Positions 1-7,099 are shown, numbered from the stretch's first letter. The stretch is DNA of 64,000 nucleotides from Lentihominibacter hominis (GCF_014385065.1 NZ_JACRTA010000002.1:62001-126000), one strand, 5' to 3'. Made by a program: numbers and translations. Notes: generated by a model not told the origin, from the sequence alone.

Positions 1-135
1 ATAGACATAAAGCCAAAGCGGGAAGGGAAAAGAGATATGGAGGGGAATTTCAAAACCGCATGCAAATATTGCAGTTATAAAAGTATATGTATGTTTGATA
101 CTTCTTTTGATGGATGCCGGTATGACCCAGTATGA
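1..135 (+). CDS. addB: AddB (ATP-dependent nuclease subunit B), C-terminal end only
   Basis: The window opens inside a reading frame whose last 44 residues end at a TGA at 133-135. They contain the spacing C-x2-C-x5-C (residues 21, 24 and 30 of the visible part, as CKYCSYKSIC), which is how the iron-sulphur cluster of AddB is held at its C-terminus. AddB with AddA processes double-strand breaks for recombination in Firmicutes. The rest of the gene lies to the left of the window. The call rests on this cysteine pattern and the position right at the C-terminus, so a related RexB-type nuclease is equally possible. Confidence 0.75.
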   Translation: MDIKPKREGKRDMEGNFKTACKYCSYKSICMFDTSFDGCRYDPV

Positions 136-176
136 TATAAAAGTTTTCTTTACGATGAAAATTTTTGTCTGTCAGC

Positions 177-205
177 TTGACGTTATATTTAACACATAGT
201 AAAAT
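177..205 (+). promoter_or_regulatory. Promoter of the tRNA-Thr/tRNA-Ala operon
   Basis: TTGACG (177-182), a 17-nt spacer and TAAAAT (200-205) lie 21 nt before the first tRNA. It fits the housekeeping sigma consensus well and is the only good promoter between addB and the tRNAs. Confidence 0.75.
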
Positions 206-226
206 GTCATTATACTTTTGCGGTAA

Positions 227-302
227 GCCACTGTAGCTCATCTGGCAGAGCAGCACATTCGTAACGTGCAGGTGGCCGGTTCGACCCCGGCCAGTGGCTC
301 CA
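227..302 (+). tRNA. tRNA-Thr (CGT)
   Basis: A full cloverleaf can be drawn: acceptor stem GCCACTG/CAGTGGC (227-233 with 292-298), D stem GCTC/GAGC, anticodon loop TTCGTAA with anticodon CGT, T arm GCCGG-TTCGACC-CCGGC, and an encoded CCA at 300-302. The anticodon stem has one mismatch at its loop end. Confidence 0.95.
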
Positions 303-305
303 TGA

Positions 306-381
306 GGGGCATTGGCGCAGCTGGGAGCGCGCATGACTGGCAGTCATGAGGTCAGGGGTTCGATCCCCCTATGCTCCACCA
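306..381 (+). tRNA. tRNA-Ala (GGC), prophage integration target
   Basis: Acceptor stem GGGGCAT/ATGCTCC (306-312 with 371-377), anticodon stem CATGA/TCATG, anticodon loop CTGGCAG giving GGC (alanine), T arm AGGGG-TTCGATC-CCCCT, and encoded CCA at 379-381. It follows the tRNA-Thr by 3 nt. The prophage starts inside its 3' end, and the opposing integrase gene ends inside it (352-381). The tRNA remains intact after integration. Confidence 0.95.
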
Positions 382-1818
382 ATCAGTAGTTTGGTCGAAC
401 TCTATCAGATCGGTAGTTTTCAAGCCGTCAGTATCGCCGATATTGAATTGGATAATAACATTGCCATCTGATAGAACGACCTTATACACAAATGCCTCGA
501 GGATTCGCTTTTTAGTAGTTTCCTCGTCATCAAAATAAAAACCATCAAGGAAAACTTGCAGACCTGCTTTTATCGCTTCAAGTGATAATGTAGGTCCTTT
601 TTTATTGGCTGCAATTTCCATCTTTAAGTCAGCTTTCTGTGCTTCCAATTCATCCAGTTTATCAAGCAGAGCCGTGGAGTCAGGTCTGTTGGCAAGAGCG
701 TTGGTTATATTGTTTATCTGACGGGTAACATCTCTCAAAGCTTTTGTCTGGGCTTCTGTGGTCTCGTCTGCTGTGTTTTCGTTATTTTGCAATATAAATA
801 GCTTATTTGCTAAGTTATCAAGCTCTGCGGGATCATTAAAGGTTGATTTTACCTGCTCGACAATAAAGTTTTCCAACTTCTCACGAGATATATTTTTTCT
901 ACATTTATTCTTACACTTGTAATAGTAATGCATGGTACCGGTTTTACTTGTACCACTGGTTCCCGACATTTTTTCGCCGCAAGCAGCGCAGTAAAGTTTT
1001 CCGCTTAATAAAAATTCACCCTTGGCGGTGTATGGTTTTTTCGTTGTTTTCATTTTCTTTTGCACCTTATAAAATAAACTATCATCCATAATTCTTGGTA
1101 CTGCATTTTCAATCTCTGTCTCCCCATGAGTGTAAGTACCGATATATAATTTGTTTCTTAATATTCTTTTTATAGCGTCAGTCTTATATTCGTTTCCGGC
1201 AGGAGTTCTGATTCCATTTCTGGACAGGTACCTGCTAAGGGAAGCATAGTTATCTCCAGCTAAATACTTTTTATAAACCTCTACAACATATGGCGTAGTC
1301 TTTGGATCTATCTCGAAGTCTTTGTCTTCTGTGATGATATATCCGAGAGGTTTTACAAAGCCGCCGAGCCACTTAGCTTTCATTTCAGATTCACGCATTC
1401 CACGCTTTATCTTTCTGGAAAGTTCCTCTGAATAGTATTGCGCCCAGCCCTCCATGAGAGCTTCCATCAATATACCTTCGGGCCCATCAGGGATATTTTC
1501 AGCTGCGTAACATATCTTTATGCCAAGGTCAGCCAGTTTCTTTTTATAGATGGCAGAGTCATATTTGCTTCTTGAAAATCTATCTGTTGAATATACCACA
1601 AGCACGTCAAAAAGACCTTGCTCGGCATCGTTTATCATTCTTTGGAACTCAGGTCTTTTGTCCGTTTTTCCCGATATATGTCTGTCCGCATAGTGACCTA
1701 TATATGAGAATCCTTTATTTTTTATGTATTGTTCGCAGGTACGGAGCTGGCCGTCTATGGACTGGTCTGTCTGATTAGGACCTGCTGAGTACCGTGCGTA
1801 TATTACTGCTCTTGTCAT
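352..1818 (-). CDS. int: Large serine integrase (site-specific recombinase)
   Basis: 488 residues in the lysogen. It cuts and rejoins attP and attB to insert or, with a helper factor, excise the phage. The N-terminal resolvase domain has YARYS with the catalytic serine at residue 11 and the STDRFSRS motif. It is followed by a recombinase domain, a zinc ribbon (CAAC about 60 residues before the middle of the C-terminal half, then CKNKC) and a coiled-coil region near 390-450. The start MTRAVIYARYS (1818) was chosen because AGGGG lies 7 nt upstream; a longer frame to 2031 has no such site. The last eight codons lie in host tRNA DNA, so this C-terminus exists only in the integrated state. Confidence 0.93.
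   Translation of the reverse strand: MTRAVIYARYSAGPNQTDQSIDGQLRTCEQYIKNKGFSYIGHYADRHISGKTDKRPEFQRMINDAEQGLFDVLVVYSTDRFSRSKYDSAIYKKKLADLGIKICYAAENIPDGPEGILMEALMEGWAQYYSEELSRKIKRGMRESEMKAKWLGGFVKPLGYIITEDKDFEIDPKTTPYVVEVYKKYLAGDNYASLSRYLSRNGIRTPAGNEYKTDAIKRILRNKLYIGTYTHGETEIENAVPRIMDDSLFYKVQKKMKTTKKPYTAKGEFLLSGKLYCAACGEKMSGTSGTSKTGTMHYYYKCKNKCRKNISREKLENFIVEQVKSTFNDPAELDNLANKLFILQNNENTADETTEAQTKALRDVTRQINNITNALANRPDSTALLDKLDELEAQKADLKMEIAANKKGPTLSLEAIKAGLQVFLDGFYFDDEETTKKRILEAFVYKVVLSDGNVIIQFNIGDTDGLKTTDLIEFDQTTDWWSIGGSNP
375..403. other. attL: core TCCACCA plus phage arm
   Basis: The core TCCACCA (375-381) is the last 7 nt of tRNA-Ala. Six nt further in lies AGTTTGGTCGAACTCT (388-403), which is the reverse complement (15 of 16 positions) of the arm at attR. 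Joining the two ends gives a symmetrical attP whose exact centre is the CC at 376-377, as expected for a large serine integrase. Confidence 0.8.
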
Positions 1819-1872
1819 GTTGTTACCCCTAAAAGCGGGTATAAAAATACCCGGGTTGTAATTTCCGGTCGA

Positions 1873-1963
1873 GCATGATACAATTTGTTTGTGAGACAGG
1901 ACTGTATCATGCAGCCCTACAAATGAGCCCCACACGCCTCTCAACGATGCGAACCACGTGGGG
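1873..1963. repeat. Two inverted repeats upstream of the integrase
   Basis: GCATGATACA (1873-1882) pairs with TGTATCATGC (1903-1912), and CCCCAC (1928-1933) pairs with GTGGGG (1958-1963). They fill the gap between the integrase and the two-gene cassette upstream of it. They could be a control region for int (excisionase or repressor sites, or RNA structure in its leader). No run of T follows on the minus strand, so a simple terminator is unlikely. Confidence 0.5.
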
Positions 1964-1972
1964 TCTTTTGAT

Positions 1973-2728
1973 TTATGCAATTTCACTTTTGAAATAGTTT
2001 TGTCCGTGTTCTTTAAAGCCATCAAGGTCACTAAACACTTTGCCGACAGTGTTCATTAGTGTATTTCTTGCAAATTTAGTTATTATCCCATTGTCAAGGT
2101 TGTTGAAGACAGCAACACTTTTAAATGGAATATTATTTTGTGCTAATTGCAGGCAGCAGATTGTAGTTTGCTGAGCCTTATTGGTGTCTTTTACCCCGAA
2201 TAAGTATATCGGTTTATCCGCACCTCTAAAAACGTAGTCAATTTTCATTTCACGATATTCAGGTAAAGTTACGTCTTTATCGTATATATAACCAGTTAGT
2301 GTATTTTCAATTACAGAACTTAGATTTTCATAGAAAAGATCCGCTATAGATTCTCGGGAGAGAATATCTAAGCCACAAATTTGGTTTACTAATTGAGAAT
2401 AGGTCATAATACCGGTATATATTTGTTCAGGAGAAACAGTAAGACATATGTTTCCTTCGTAATTTTCTGCATTTTTGGCCAAGATAATATCATTCAAAAT
2501 TTTAGCTTTATTGTCTGTATCTATATCAAAAGTGTAAGATAGACGCATTAAGCTCATTCCATTATCAAAAATCTTAATATTACCATCATTAGATTCTTCT
2601 ATATAAATGGACATCATGTCACCGTCTTCATGAAAAAGTGGTGCAATTAATTGGTAGATGCCATTGTTTTGTTCTTCCGCCCGAAATAAAGTTCCGGGTG
2701 TATTTTGTAGTAAGTTATTAATATCCAT
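1973..2728 (-). CDS. DUF1828-like protein, second gene of an unknown cassette
   Basis: 251 residues with no signal peptide or membrane segment. The N-terminal third (IYIEESNDGNIKIFDNGMSLMRL) has the pattern of DUF1828, a family of unknown function seen in prophages and bacterial genomes. The C-terminal part resembles a small alpha/beta domain, with YVFRGADKPIYLFGV near residues 165-180. The ATG at 2728 is preferred over a TTG at 2734 because AGGAG sits 7 nt upstream. It follows the 2739-3239 gene by 10 nt, so the two are one operon. The function is unknown; position between integrase and repressor is where phages often keep lysogenic cargo such as defence genes. Confidence 0.7.
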   Translation of the reverse strand: MDINNLLQNTPGTLFRAEEQNNGIYQLIAPLFHEDGDMMSIYIEESNDGNIKIFDNGMSLMRLSYTFDIDTDNKAKILNDIILAKNAENYEGNICLTVSPEQIYTGIMTYSQLVNQICGLDILSRESIADLFYENLSSVIENTLTGYIYDKDVTLPEYREMKIDYVFRGADKPIYLFGVKDTNKAQQTTICCLQLAQNNIPFKSVAVFNNLDNGIITKFARNTLMNTVGKVFSDLDGFKEHGQNYFKSEIA

Positions 2729-2738
2729 AATCAAACTC

Positions 2739-3239
2739 CTATAGATTTTCTAAATCCATTTTGAATTGTTGAGTTAATTCCAATTCATAATCGAAGATTC
2801 CATTAGGGTCTTCTATGTTGCAGAAAGCCAAAAAATCAACAACGGCTTGTTCGAAGCTATTAAATGTAGCCGCTTCCTTATACTTAGCTAGTTTGCGGTG
2901 ATGGATTCGGTCATCCTCAGTATATAAATGCATATGATAGTTGTTATGTAAGTCCGATAGATTTCTTGCTGCGGATTGACCACCATGAGGACCTTGAAAT
3001 CTAACTATAACAGTATCATGGTTAGCGAAAAAACTGGGACCGGCAATTCTAAGACCAACAGTGAAATCTTTATTTGGTGATTCTGCTAATTTTCTTATGA
3101 ACATAATCATTTTCACATCGAGTTCGTTGCATGTGAGCTCAATATTCATACGATAATGACGATGTTCTAATTGTAATTCGGGACGTCTTTTTTTATCTAT
3201 TATTTTTTTGCATTTTAAAATATCATCTACCGTTATCAT
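2739..3239 (-). CDS. DUF6978-like protein, first gene of an unknown cassette
   Basis: 166 residues. I recognise only a resemblance to the DUF6978 family. The core has VRFQGPHGG near residue 80 and a histidine-rich stretch LHNNYHMHLYTEDDRIHHRK near 97-116, with the spaced H-x-H pattern seen in that family. That pattern could be metal binding or catalytic, but this is inference. The start ATG at 3239 has GGAG 9 nt upstream, and a separate promoter lies 70 nt further up, so the gene does not depend on the repressor operon. Confidence 0.65.
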   Translation of the reverse strand: MITVDDILKCKKIIDKKRRPELQLEHRHYRMNIELTCNELDVKMIMFIRKLAESPNKDFTVGLRIAGPSFFANHDTVIVRFQGPHGGQSAARNLSDLHNNYHMHLYTEDDRIHHRKLAKYKEAATFNSFEQAVVDFLAFCNIEDPNGIFDYELELTQQFKMDLENL

Positions 3240-3305
3240 ACCACAAACTCCTTGTCATTACTATTAACATATAAGTTACAGCTTATTGGATAACCTTAAA
3301 TAATC

Positions 3306-3334
3306 TATATATCTAAAATCCCATAATATATCAA
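3306..3334 (-). promoter_or_regulatory. Promoter of the unknown two-gene cassette
   Basis: Reading the minus strand, TTGATA (3334-3329), a 17-nt spacer and TATATA (3311-3306) lie about 70 nt before the ATG at 3239. It is placed after the end of the ImmA gene, so the cassette can be read in the lysogen on its own. Confidence 0.5.
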
Positions 3335-3381
3335 TGCTTCCTTTAAAAATCCTTCATCGGCATCTTTGCGCTGCAATGGAA

Positions 3382-4437
3382 CTAAAATGGTATGTCGTCA
3401 TCCGTTATAGCATTGAATGCAACATTTGTTACATCATCAACAATAGCATCGTTTTTATTATATTGTTTTAAATAACCTTTTTCATAATATGTTGCTTTTT
3501 TGCCACAATAAGGACAAAATCGTGCGTTTCCAGGGAATGCTTCACCAACATGGTTGCATTGCTCTTTGTTCGTACATGTATTAATCATCATTTTCCCGCA
3601 AATCATGCAGAACTTTGAATCAACCAAGTTTTCTTCATTATCACATTCAAAACATTTTTCCGGACGATTATTTTTGTTTAATTCAACTCCAGGATATCTT
3701 GCCATTTTTTCCTCCAAGGTATAATTTAATGAGTTTCCACATATAGGGCAGTATTTTGCGAAGTTATCATATAACATGTAGTTGCATAAAGAACAATGCT
3801 TACGTGCCCCTGCAATAGAGTATGTTCTTGAGAGTGCTTTATCATGATTATCCCATTTCTTGGGATGGTCATTTCTTTTATACCATTTGATGTAGTCATT
3901 ATACCTAGTGGAAGCAGCAGCCGATGATATTTTACATATATTCATTAGTTCACGTTGTGTTTTTATGTGAGATGCATACAATCCAACATGTGGAACTAAC
4001 ATGTATGCAGCGAAACAATCAGCTTCATCCTCTAACAGTTTATACGTGCTTCTTGTTAGAGAACTGCGGTACACACGAGTTTGGTTGTAAGTAACTAAAT
4101 GTTTTAGGCATATATGGCCTAGCTCATGTGCTATATTCCAACGGTATCTATTACTTTGCATTCTTGTTTTGTCAATATCATTATAAAAAATAATATATCT
4201 ATCCATGCCAGCATGATAGTCGGTGCAAGCATCGTAACTATTTGTGAATGTAATCATATCTTCATATGAAAGCTCAAACTTTTCCATGTGTATGCTATAA
4301 GGAATGAGAACACAATTTCCTATAGCACTTGGAAGGTTATGGATCATTATAGGTAAAGAACGTTCCATATAAGTCAGATAATTAAAATACATGCTTACAA
4401 TATATCTAATCTGTTTTTTGCGCTCCTTACTTATCAT
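3382..4437 (-). CDS. ImmA/IrrE-type metalloprotease with zinc ribbons and SSB-like tail
   Basis: 351 residues. Proteases of this family cleave the phage or ICE repressor after a damage signal and so trigger induction. The peptidase domain has HELGH near residue 104 and a downstream EDEAD near 137, giving the usual zinc ligands. After it come at least three Cys4 ribbons (CSLC...CPIC, CFEC...CMIC, CTNKEQC...CPYC) and the C-terminus DDDIPF, which is the consensus tip of bacterial single-strand binding proteins. The start at 4437 overlaps the repressor gene by 11 nt, implying coupled translation. The extra ribbons and tail are not part of the standard family. Confidence 0.85.
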   Translation of the reverse strand: MISKERKKQIRYIVSMYFNYLTYMERSLPIMIHNLPSAIGNCVLIPYSIHMEKFELSYEDMITFTNSYDACTDYHAGMDRYIIFYNDIDKTRMQSNRYRWNIAHELGHICLKHLVTYNQTRVYRSSLTRSTYKLLEDEADCFAAYMLVPHVGLYASHIKTQRELMNICKISSAAASTRYNDYIKWYKRNDHPKKWDNHDKALSRTYSIAGARKHCSLCNYMLYDNFAKYCPICGNSLNYTLEEKMARYPGVELNKNNRPEKCFECDNEENLVDSKFCMICGKMMINTCTNKEQCNHVGEAFPGNARFCPYCGKKATYYEKGYLKQYNKNDAIVDDVTNVAFNAITDDDIPF

Positions 4438-4819
4438 CTTCTTTAAAATATTCGCCAAAAGCAATTTCGAGCATTTGCATCATTTGTTCTTTTTTTTCAT
4501 CAGTCATATCTTTCCTTGCTCGCTGTATTCTTCTTATGTCTTGATCAGCATTTTCAAGCGAAGTGGAATTTGATGCTTCACGAGGTTTTTGGGATGCATT
4601 TGTTGTTTTAGTGGGACAGTCAGTTCTACCAAGTAAGAAATCCATGTCAACATTAAAAAAGTCGGCAATAGTCTCCATCGTTTCAAAATCAGGCTCACGA
4701 TTACCATTTTCGTACATGCTGACAGTGCTTTTGGAGATTCCTAACTTGGTGGCCAATTCATCCTGTGTTAAATTGTGTTCTAAGCGTAGCTGTCTTAATA
4801 CTGTTTGAAAATTGCTCAT
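4427..4819 (-). CDS. CI-like lysogeny repressor (XRE family)
   Basis: 130 residues. The N-terminal XRE helix-turn-helix (LRLEHNLTQDELATKLGISKSTVSMYE, split at about residues 10-40) binds operators; the rest is a short linker and a charged tail ending FKEDDK. It lacks a LexA-type self-cleavage domain, which fits control by the ImmA-like protease encoded immediately downstream. GAGGATA precedes the ATG at 4819. It faces the Cro-like gene across a promoter-operator region. Confidence 0.88.
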   Translation of the reverse strand: MSNFQTVLRQLRLEHNLTQDELATKLGISKSTVSMYENGNREPDFETMETIADFFNVDMDFLLGRTDCPTKTTNASQKPREASNSTSLENADQDIRRIQRARKDMTDEKKEQMMQMLEIAFGEYFKEDDK

Positions 4820-4848
4820 ATTATTATCCTCTTTCAATGTATATACAT

Positions 4849-4877
4849 ATGATAACACGAATTGTGAAGAATGTAAA
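4849..4877 (-). promoter_or_regulatory. Repressor maintenance promoter
   Basis: On the minus strand TTTACA (4877-4872), a 17-nt spacer and TATCAT (4854-4849). Its -35 box is the left arm of the operator palindrome, so a bound repressor would control its own synthesis. Confidence 0.7.
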
Positions 4878-4890
4878 GGAGAAGTTTACA
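4872..4890. promoter_or_regulatory. Operator palindrome of the lysogeny switch
   Basis: TGTAAA-N7-TTTACA is a perfect 6-bp inverted repeat lying between the divergent promoters. Related imperfect copies occur at 4932-4950 (GTACACAGAACGTAAACG) and 5166-5178. Confidence 0.65.
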
Positions 4891-4897
4891 AAATGTG

Positions 4898-4926
4898 TTG
4901 ACAGGATGTGTGATTAGTGCTATATT
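4898..4926 (+). promoter_or_regulatory. Early lytic promoter
   Basis: TTGACA, a 17-nt spacer and TATATT form a near-consensus promoter 38 nt before the Cro-like gene. An operator lies just upstream and an operator-like sequence just downstream. Confidence 0.8.
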
Positions 4927-4963
4927 ACAAATGTACACAGAACGTAAACGAGGAGGTGAAACA

Positions 4964-5161
4964 ATGGATTTGCAGAAAGTAAGTGAAAGATTAACTAAGT
5001 TAAGAGGAGATGAGAGCCAGGCAAAGGTTGCCGAAGTGATTGGAATAAGCGCATCAGCACTGTCTATGTACGAATGCGGTGAAAGAATGCCAAGAGACGA
5101 AATTAAGGTAAAACTTGCAGCATATTACAAAACGACGGTTGAGGCGCTTTTTTACGCCTAA
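4964..5161 (+). CDS. Cro-like XRE regulator
   Basis: 65 residues, essentially one helix-turn-helix domain (AKVAEVIGISASALSMYE at about 20-37). It is the first rightward gene and faces the repressor, so it most likely shuts off repressor synthesis in the lytic cycle. The ATG at 4964 has AGGAGGTG 6 nt upstream; the longer frame from 4895 starts inside the promoter and is not used. Confidence 0.82.
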   Translation: MDLQKVSERLTKLRGDESQAKVAEVIGISASALSMYECGERMPRDEIKVKLAAYYKTTVEALFYA

Positions 5162-5165
5162 AAAG

Positions 5166-5178
5166 TACACGAAGTGTA
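5166..5178. promoter_or_regulatory. Operator-like palindrome after the Cro-like gene
   Basis: TACAC-GAA-GTGTA is a perfect inverted repeat, and the wider sequence GTACACGAAGTGTAAACGAG resembles the sequence around 4932 upstream of the Cro-like gene. It may be a third operator that controls read-through into the early operon. Confidence 0.5.
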
Positions 5179-5211
5179 AACGAGGGTCGGACAGCAAAGG
5201 AGCTATAACTA

Positions 5212-5931
5212 ATGGAAATTCAAAACACACAATCTAATTTACCTGTCACTATAGAAGACTTATCAAAGTTTGTTTTGGTAGGTAGGGAGAAACTGGTAGC
5301 TGTAAAAGCAGAAATAAGGGCAATTGACAAAGTGGGGTTGGCAACAGAGGTTAGGAATCAGAAGAGAGATGAAGCGCGGATGCTTTCAGAAGCACTTCTA
5401 GATGCCGAAATGAGAATTGGTGAAATCACTAAATCCATTCCCAAAGCCACAAAGGGCAATCAGCACACTGGGAAAATGGTAAGCGACAGTGGTGTCGGTC
5501 ACCAAACTTCAAAAAAAGAAGTAGTTGAAAATTTAGGGCTTAATATGAAACAGGTTGAGCGATTTGAAACCCTTGCAAACAATCCCGACATAGTGGAGCA
5601 AGTCAAGGCCGAAGCTCGTGAGAATGACGATTTACCTACAAGGACGCAAGTCATTAATCTTGCAAAGGAAAAAGCTCGCAGAGCGATGGTAGAAAATGAA
5701 CAAATAGATAAAGATTTTGAAGTGTATCAAGAATACAGGAAAATCTGTAATTCGATGATTGCTCTCGAAAAAATTCGTTCTGATATAGGAAAGAAAAGAG
5801 CGATATGTCGAATGGCATTAGTTACGCCTGATGGGCTTGATTCGGAAATCGAGTATCTAACTTTCAGGATACAGCTTTTAGATGACATTAGAAATTATTT
5901 TTTAAATGCGAAATTGAAAGGAGGTAAATAA
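5212..5931 (+). CDS. Early phage protein with ParB/HTH-like middle region
   Basis: 239 residues, soluble, charged, and largely helical. The middle (SKKEVVENLGLNMKQVERFE at about 100-120) looks like a helix-turn-helix of the ParB or KfrA type, flanked by long helices likely to form a coiled coil. It is a common type of early gene in phages of Clostridia, but I cannot assign a reaction. AAGGAG lies 9 nt before the ATG, and the next gene follows after 2 nt. Confidence 0.6.
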   Translation: MEIQNTQSNLPVTIEDLSKFVLVGREKLVAVKAEIRAIDKVGLATEVRNQKRDEARMLSEALLDAEMRIGEITKSIPKATKGNQHTGKMVSDSGVGHQTSKKEVVENLGLNMKQVERFETLANNPDIVEQVKAEARENDDLPTRTQVINLAKEKARRAMVENEQIDKDFEVYQEYRKICNSMIALEKIRSDIGKKRAICRMALVTPDGLDSEIEYLTFRIQLLDDIRNYFLNAKLKGGK

Positions 5932-5933
5932 CA

Positions 5934-6350
5934 ATGGGAAGAAGTAAATATCTTGAACCGAAAGCGAGAGAAAGAATTAACAAGATTCTTGATTTGAGAG
6001 GTGAGATGTCTTTGGAAGAGATGGTTGAGCTTGTTATGCCACATATGGTATTTGATATTGATACCATGAAACTACAAACAACTAAAATGGTTTGCAGAAA
6101 TATAGTAGCGAGCAGAAAAGACTGGAGTGGAGTAAGGACGACATTTGCAGTCAAGGAAAGCAAAGAATCTGTTTATGTTGATATCGATAATTGCAATGAT
6201 GTTTACAGAGTCAGAAAAGTTGAAGAACTTCTTAAAGAAAAGGAACAGGGAATTGCAAAGTCTCGTATCAAGGCAAAGAATAGAAGGCTTGTGCTTGAAG
6301 GGCAGATAACAATGGATGAATATGTGAGTTCTAAATCCGAAGTAGGATAA
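5934..6350 (+). CDS. Hypothetical early phage protein
   Basis: 138 residues, basic, with no recognised domain. The C-terminal half (RKVEELLKEKEQGIAKSRIKAK) is probably helical. Strong AGGAGG site before the ATG. It is translated with the previous gene and may work with it. Confidence 0.55.
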   Translation: MGRSKYLEPKARERINKILDLRGEMSLEEMVELVMPHMVFDIDTMKLQTTKMVCRNIVASRKDWSGVRTTFAVKESKESVYVDIDNCNDVYRVRKVEELLKEKEQGIAKSRIKAKNRRLVLEGQITMDEYVSSKSEVG

Positions 6351-6400
6351 TTTATATCATATGCAACACAAAAAGGACAAGCAGAAAGGAGGATTTTAAG

Positions 6401-6541
6401 ATGTTAGAAGTAGATACTACAGAAAGTGCTATTGTAGAAAACTATGCTTTAAAAGCATTATTAAAAGCCATTACTTTATATTACGAAATGGAGGGAAACA
6501 GGATAGATGAGATAACAAAGGAGCAATACCATGAAGATTAA
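6401..6541 (+). CDS. Small acidic early protein, 46 residues
   Basis: Begins MLEVDTTESAIVENYALK and ends QYHED. A strong AGAAAGGAGG site is placed 7 nt before the ATG, and the stop overlaps the start of the next small gene by 11 nt. No domain recognised. The good ribosome site and overlap are the support. Confidence 0.5.
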   Translation: MLEVDTTESAIVENYALKALLKAITLYYEMEGNRIDEITKEQYHED

Positions 6542-6692
6542 AACAGCAATAATTACCATATGTATATTCGGCGTACTGGTAGTAATCGCGGCATACATAC
6601 AGCGTGGTGAGTGGGCAATTGGAGTAGAGTGGTTATTGCCGTTTGTAGCCGCGGCGGTGGTGCCGCTAAAAGGAGGAAGTCATGAGAGCTAA
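6531..6692 (+). CDS. Small membrane protein, 53 residues
   Basis: MKIKTAIITICIFGVLVVIAA is one membrane helix, and WLLPFVAAAVVPL is a second. GGAG lies upstream and both ends overlap neighbouring genes, as in a compact phage operon. It might act on membrane physiology or superinfection, but nothing proves that. Confidence 0.5.
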   Translation: MKIKTAIITICIFGVLVVIAAYIQRGEWAIGVEWLLPFVAAAVVPLKGGSHES

Positions 6693-6921
6693 CCTAAAGA
6701 AAGCCCGGCAGGACGCAGGGCTGACACAGAAAGCTGTTGCAGAGTATTTAGGTGTAACTGAAAGACATTATCAATATATAGAAAATGGAGCGAGATTAGG
6801 AAAAATTGAATATTGGGATAAGCTCGAGGACCTTTTTAATATTCAACAGAGGGAACTGCGTGAAATTCACGGCAAAGAAGATAATCGAGGGACACTTCAA
6901 AAAAATCAGCAAGCGCAATAA
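6682..6921 (+). CDS. Small XRE regulator
   Basis: 79 residues with a clear helix-turn-helix (LTQKAVAEYLGVTERHYQYIE at about 14-34). AAAGGAGG precedes the ATG. Its last 86 nt overlap the end of the opposing XRE gene, so the two messages can pair. Confidence 0.78.
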   Translation: MRANLKKARQDAGLTQKAVAEYLGVTERHYQYIENGARLGKIEYWDKLEDLFNIQQRELREIHGKEDNRGTLQKNQQAQ

Positions 6922-7060
6922 GTTTTTCGATATTCGGTTCTGTGCGAGCAGTTTCCCAACCTTGGAATGTGCGTACAGAGACACCCATGAGCTTAGCAAT
7001 ATCTTTTTGCATGAGAGCTGATTGCAGGCGTAGCTCTTTTAACCGTTCATTAAATTTCAT
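6836..7060 (-). CDS. Second, leftward XRE repressor
   Basis: 74 residues from MKFNERLKELRLQ, with helix-turn-helix MQKDIAKLMGVSVRTFQGWE. AAGGAGG precedes the ATG at 7060; a longer frame to 7102 starts inside the operator and is rejected. It faces two 21-bp operators and a consensus rightward promoter just upstream, which it most likely represses. It overlaps the 6682-6921 gene tail to tail. Confidence 0.8.
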   Translation of the reverse strand: MKFNERLKELRLQSALMQKDIAKLMGVSVRTFQGWETARTEPNIEKLIALADFFEVSLDYLLCREFHAVPSVEY

Positions 7061-7070
7061 TAGAACCTCC

Positions 7071-7099
7071 TTGACACGAACAAAACTGTCGTGTATAAT
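7071..7099 (+). promoter_or_regulatory. Consensus promoter inside the second switch
   Basis: TTGACA (7071-7076), 17 nt and TATAAT (7094-7099): a perfect sigma-A promoter. The operator palindrome 7074-7094 fills the spacer, so the bound regulator would exclude RNA polymerase. It drives 7182 and downstream genes. Confidence 0.85.

Noticed and set aside
50-334. Minus-strand open frame over the tRNA genes
   Set aside because: It lies on top of two tRNAs and the addB end; composition reflects the tRNA sequences.
3296-3381. Possible protein remnant (KDADEGFLKEALIYYGILDI) in the gap after the ImmA gene
   Set aside because: The frame has no start codon with a ribosome site, is very short and overlaps the cassette promoter; kept as a possible vestige only.
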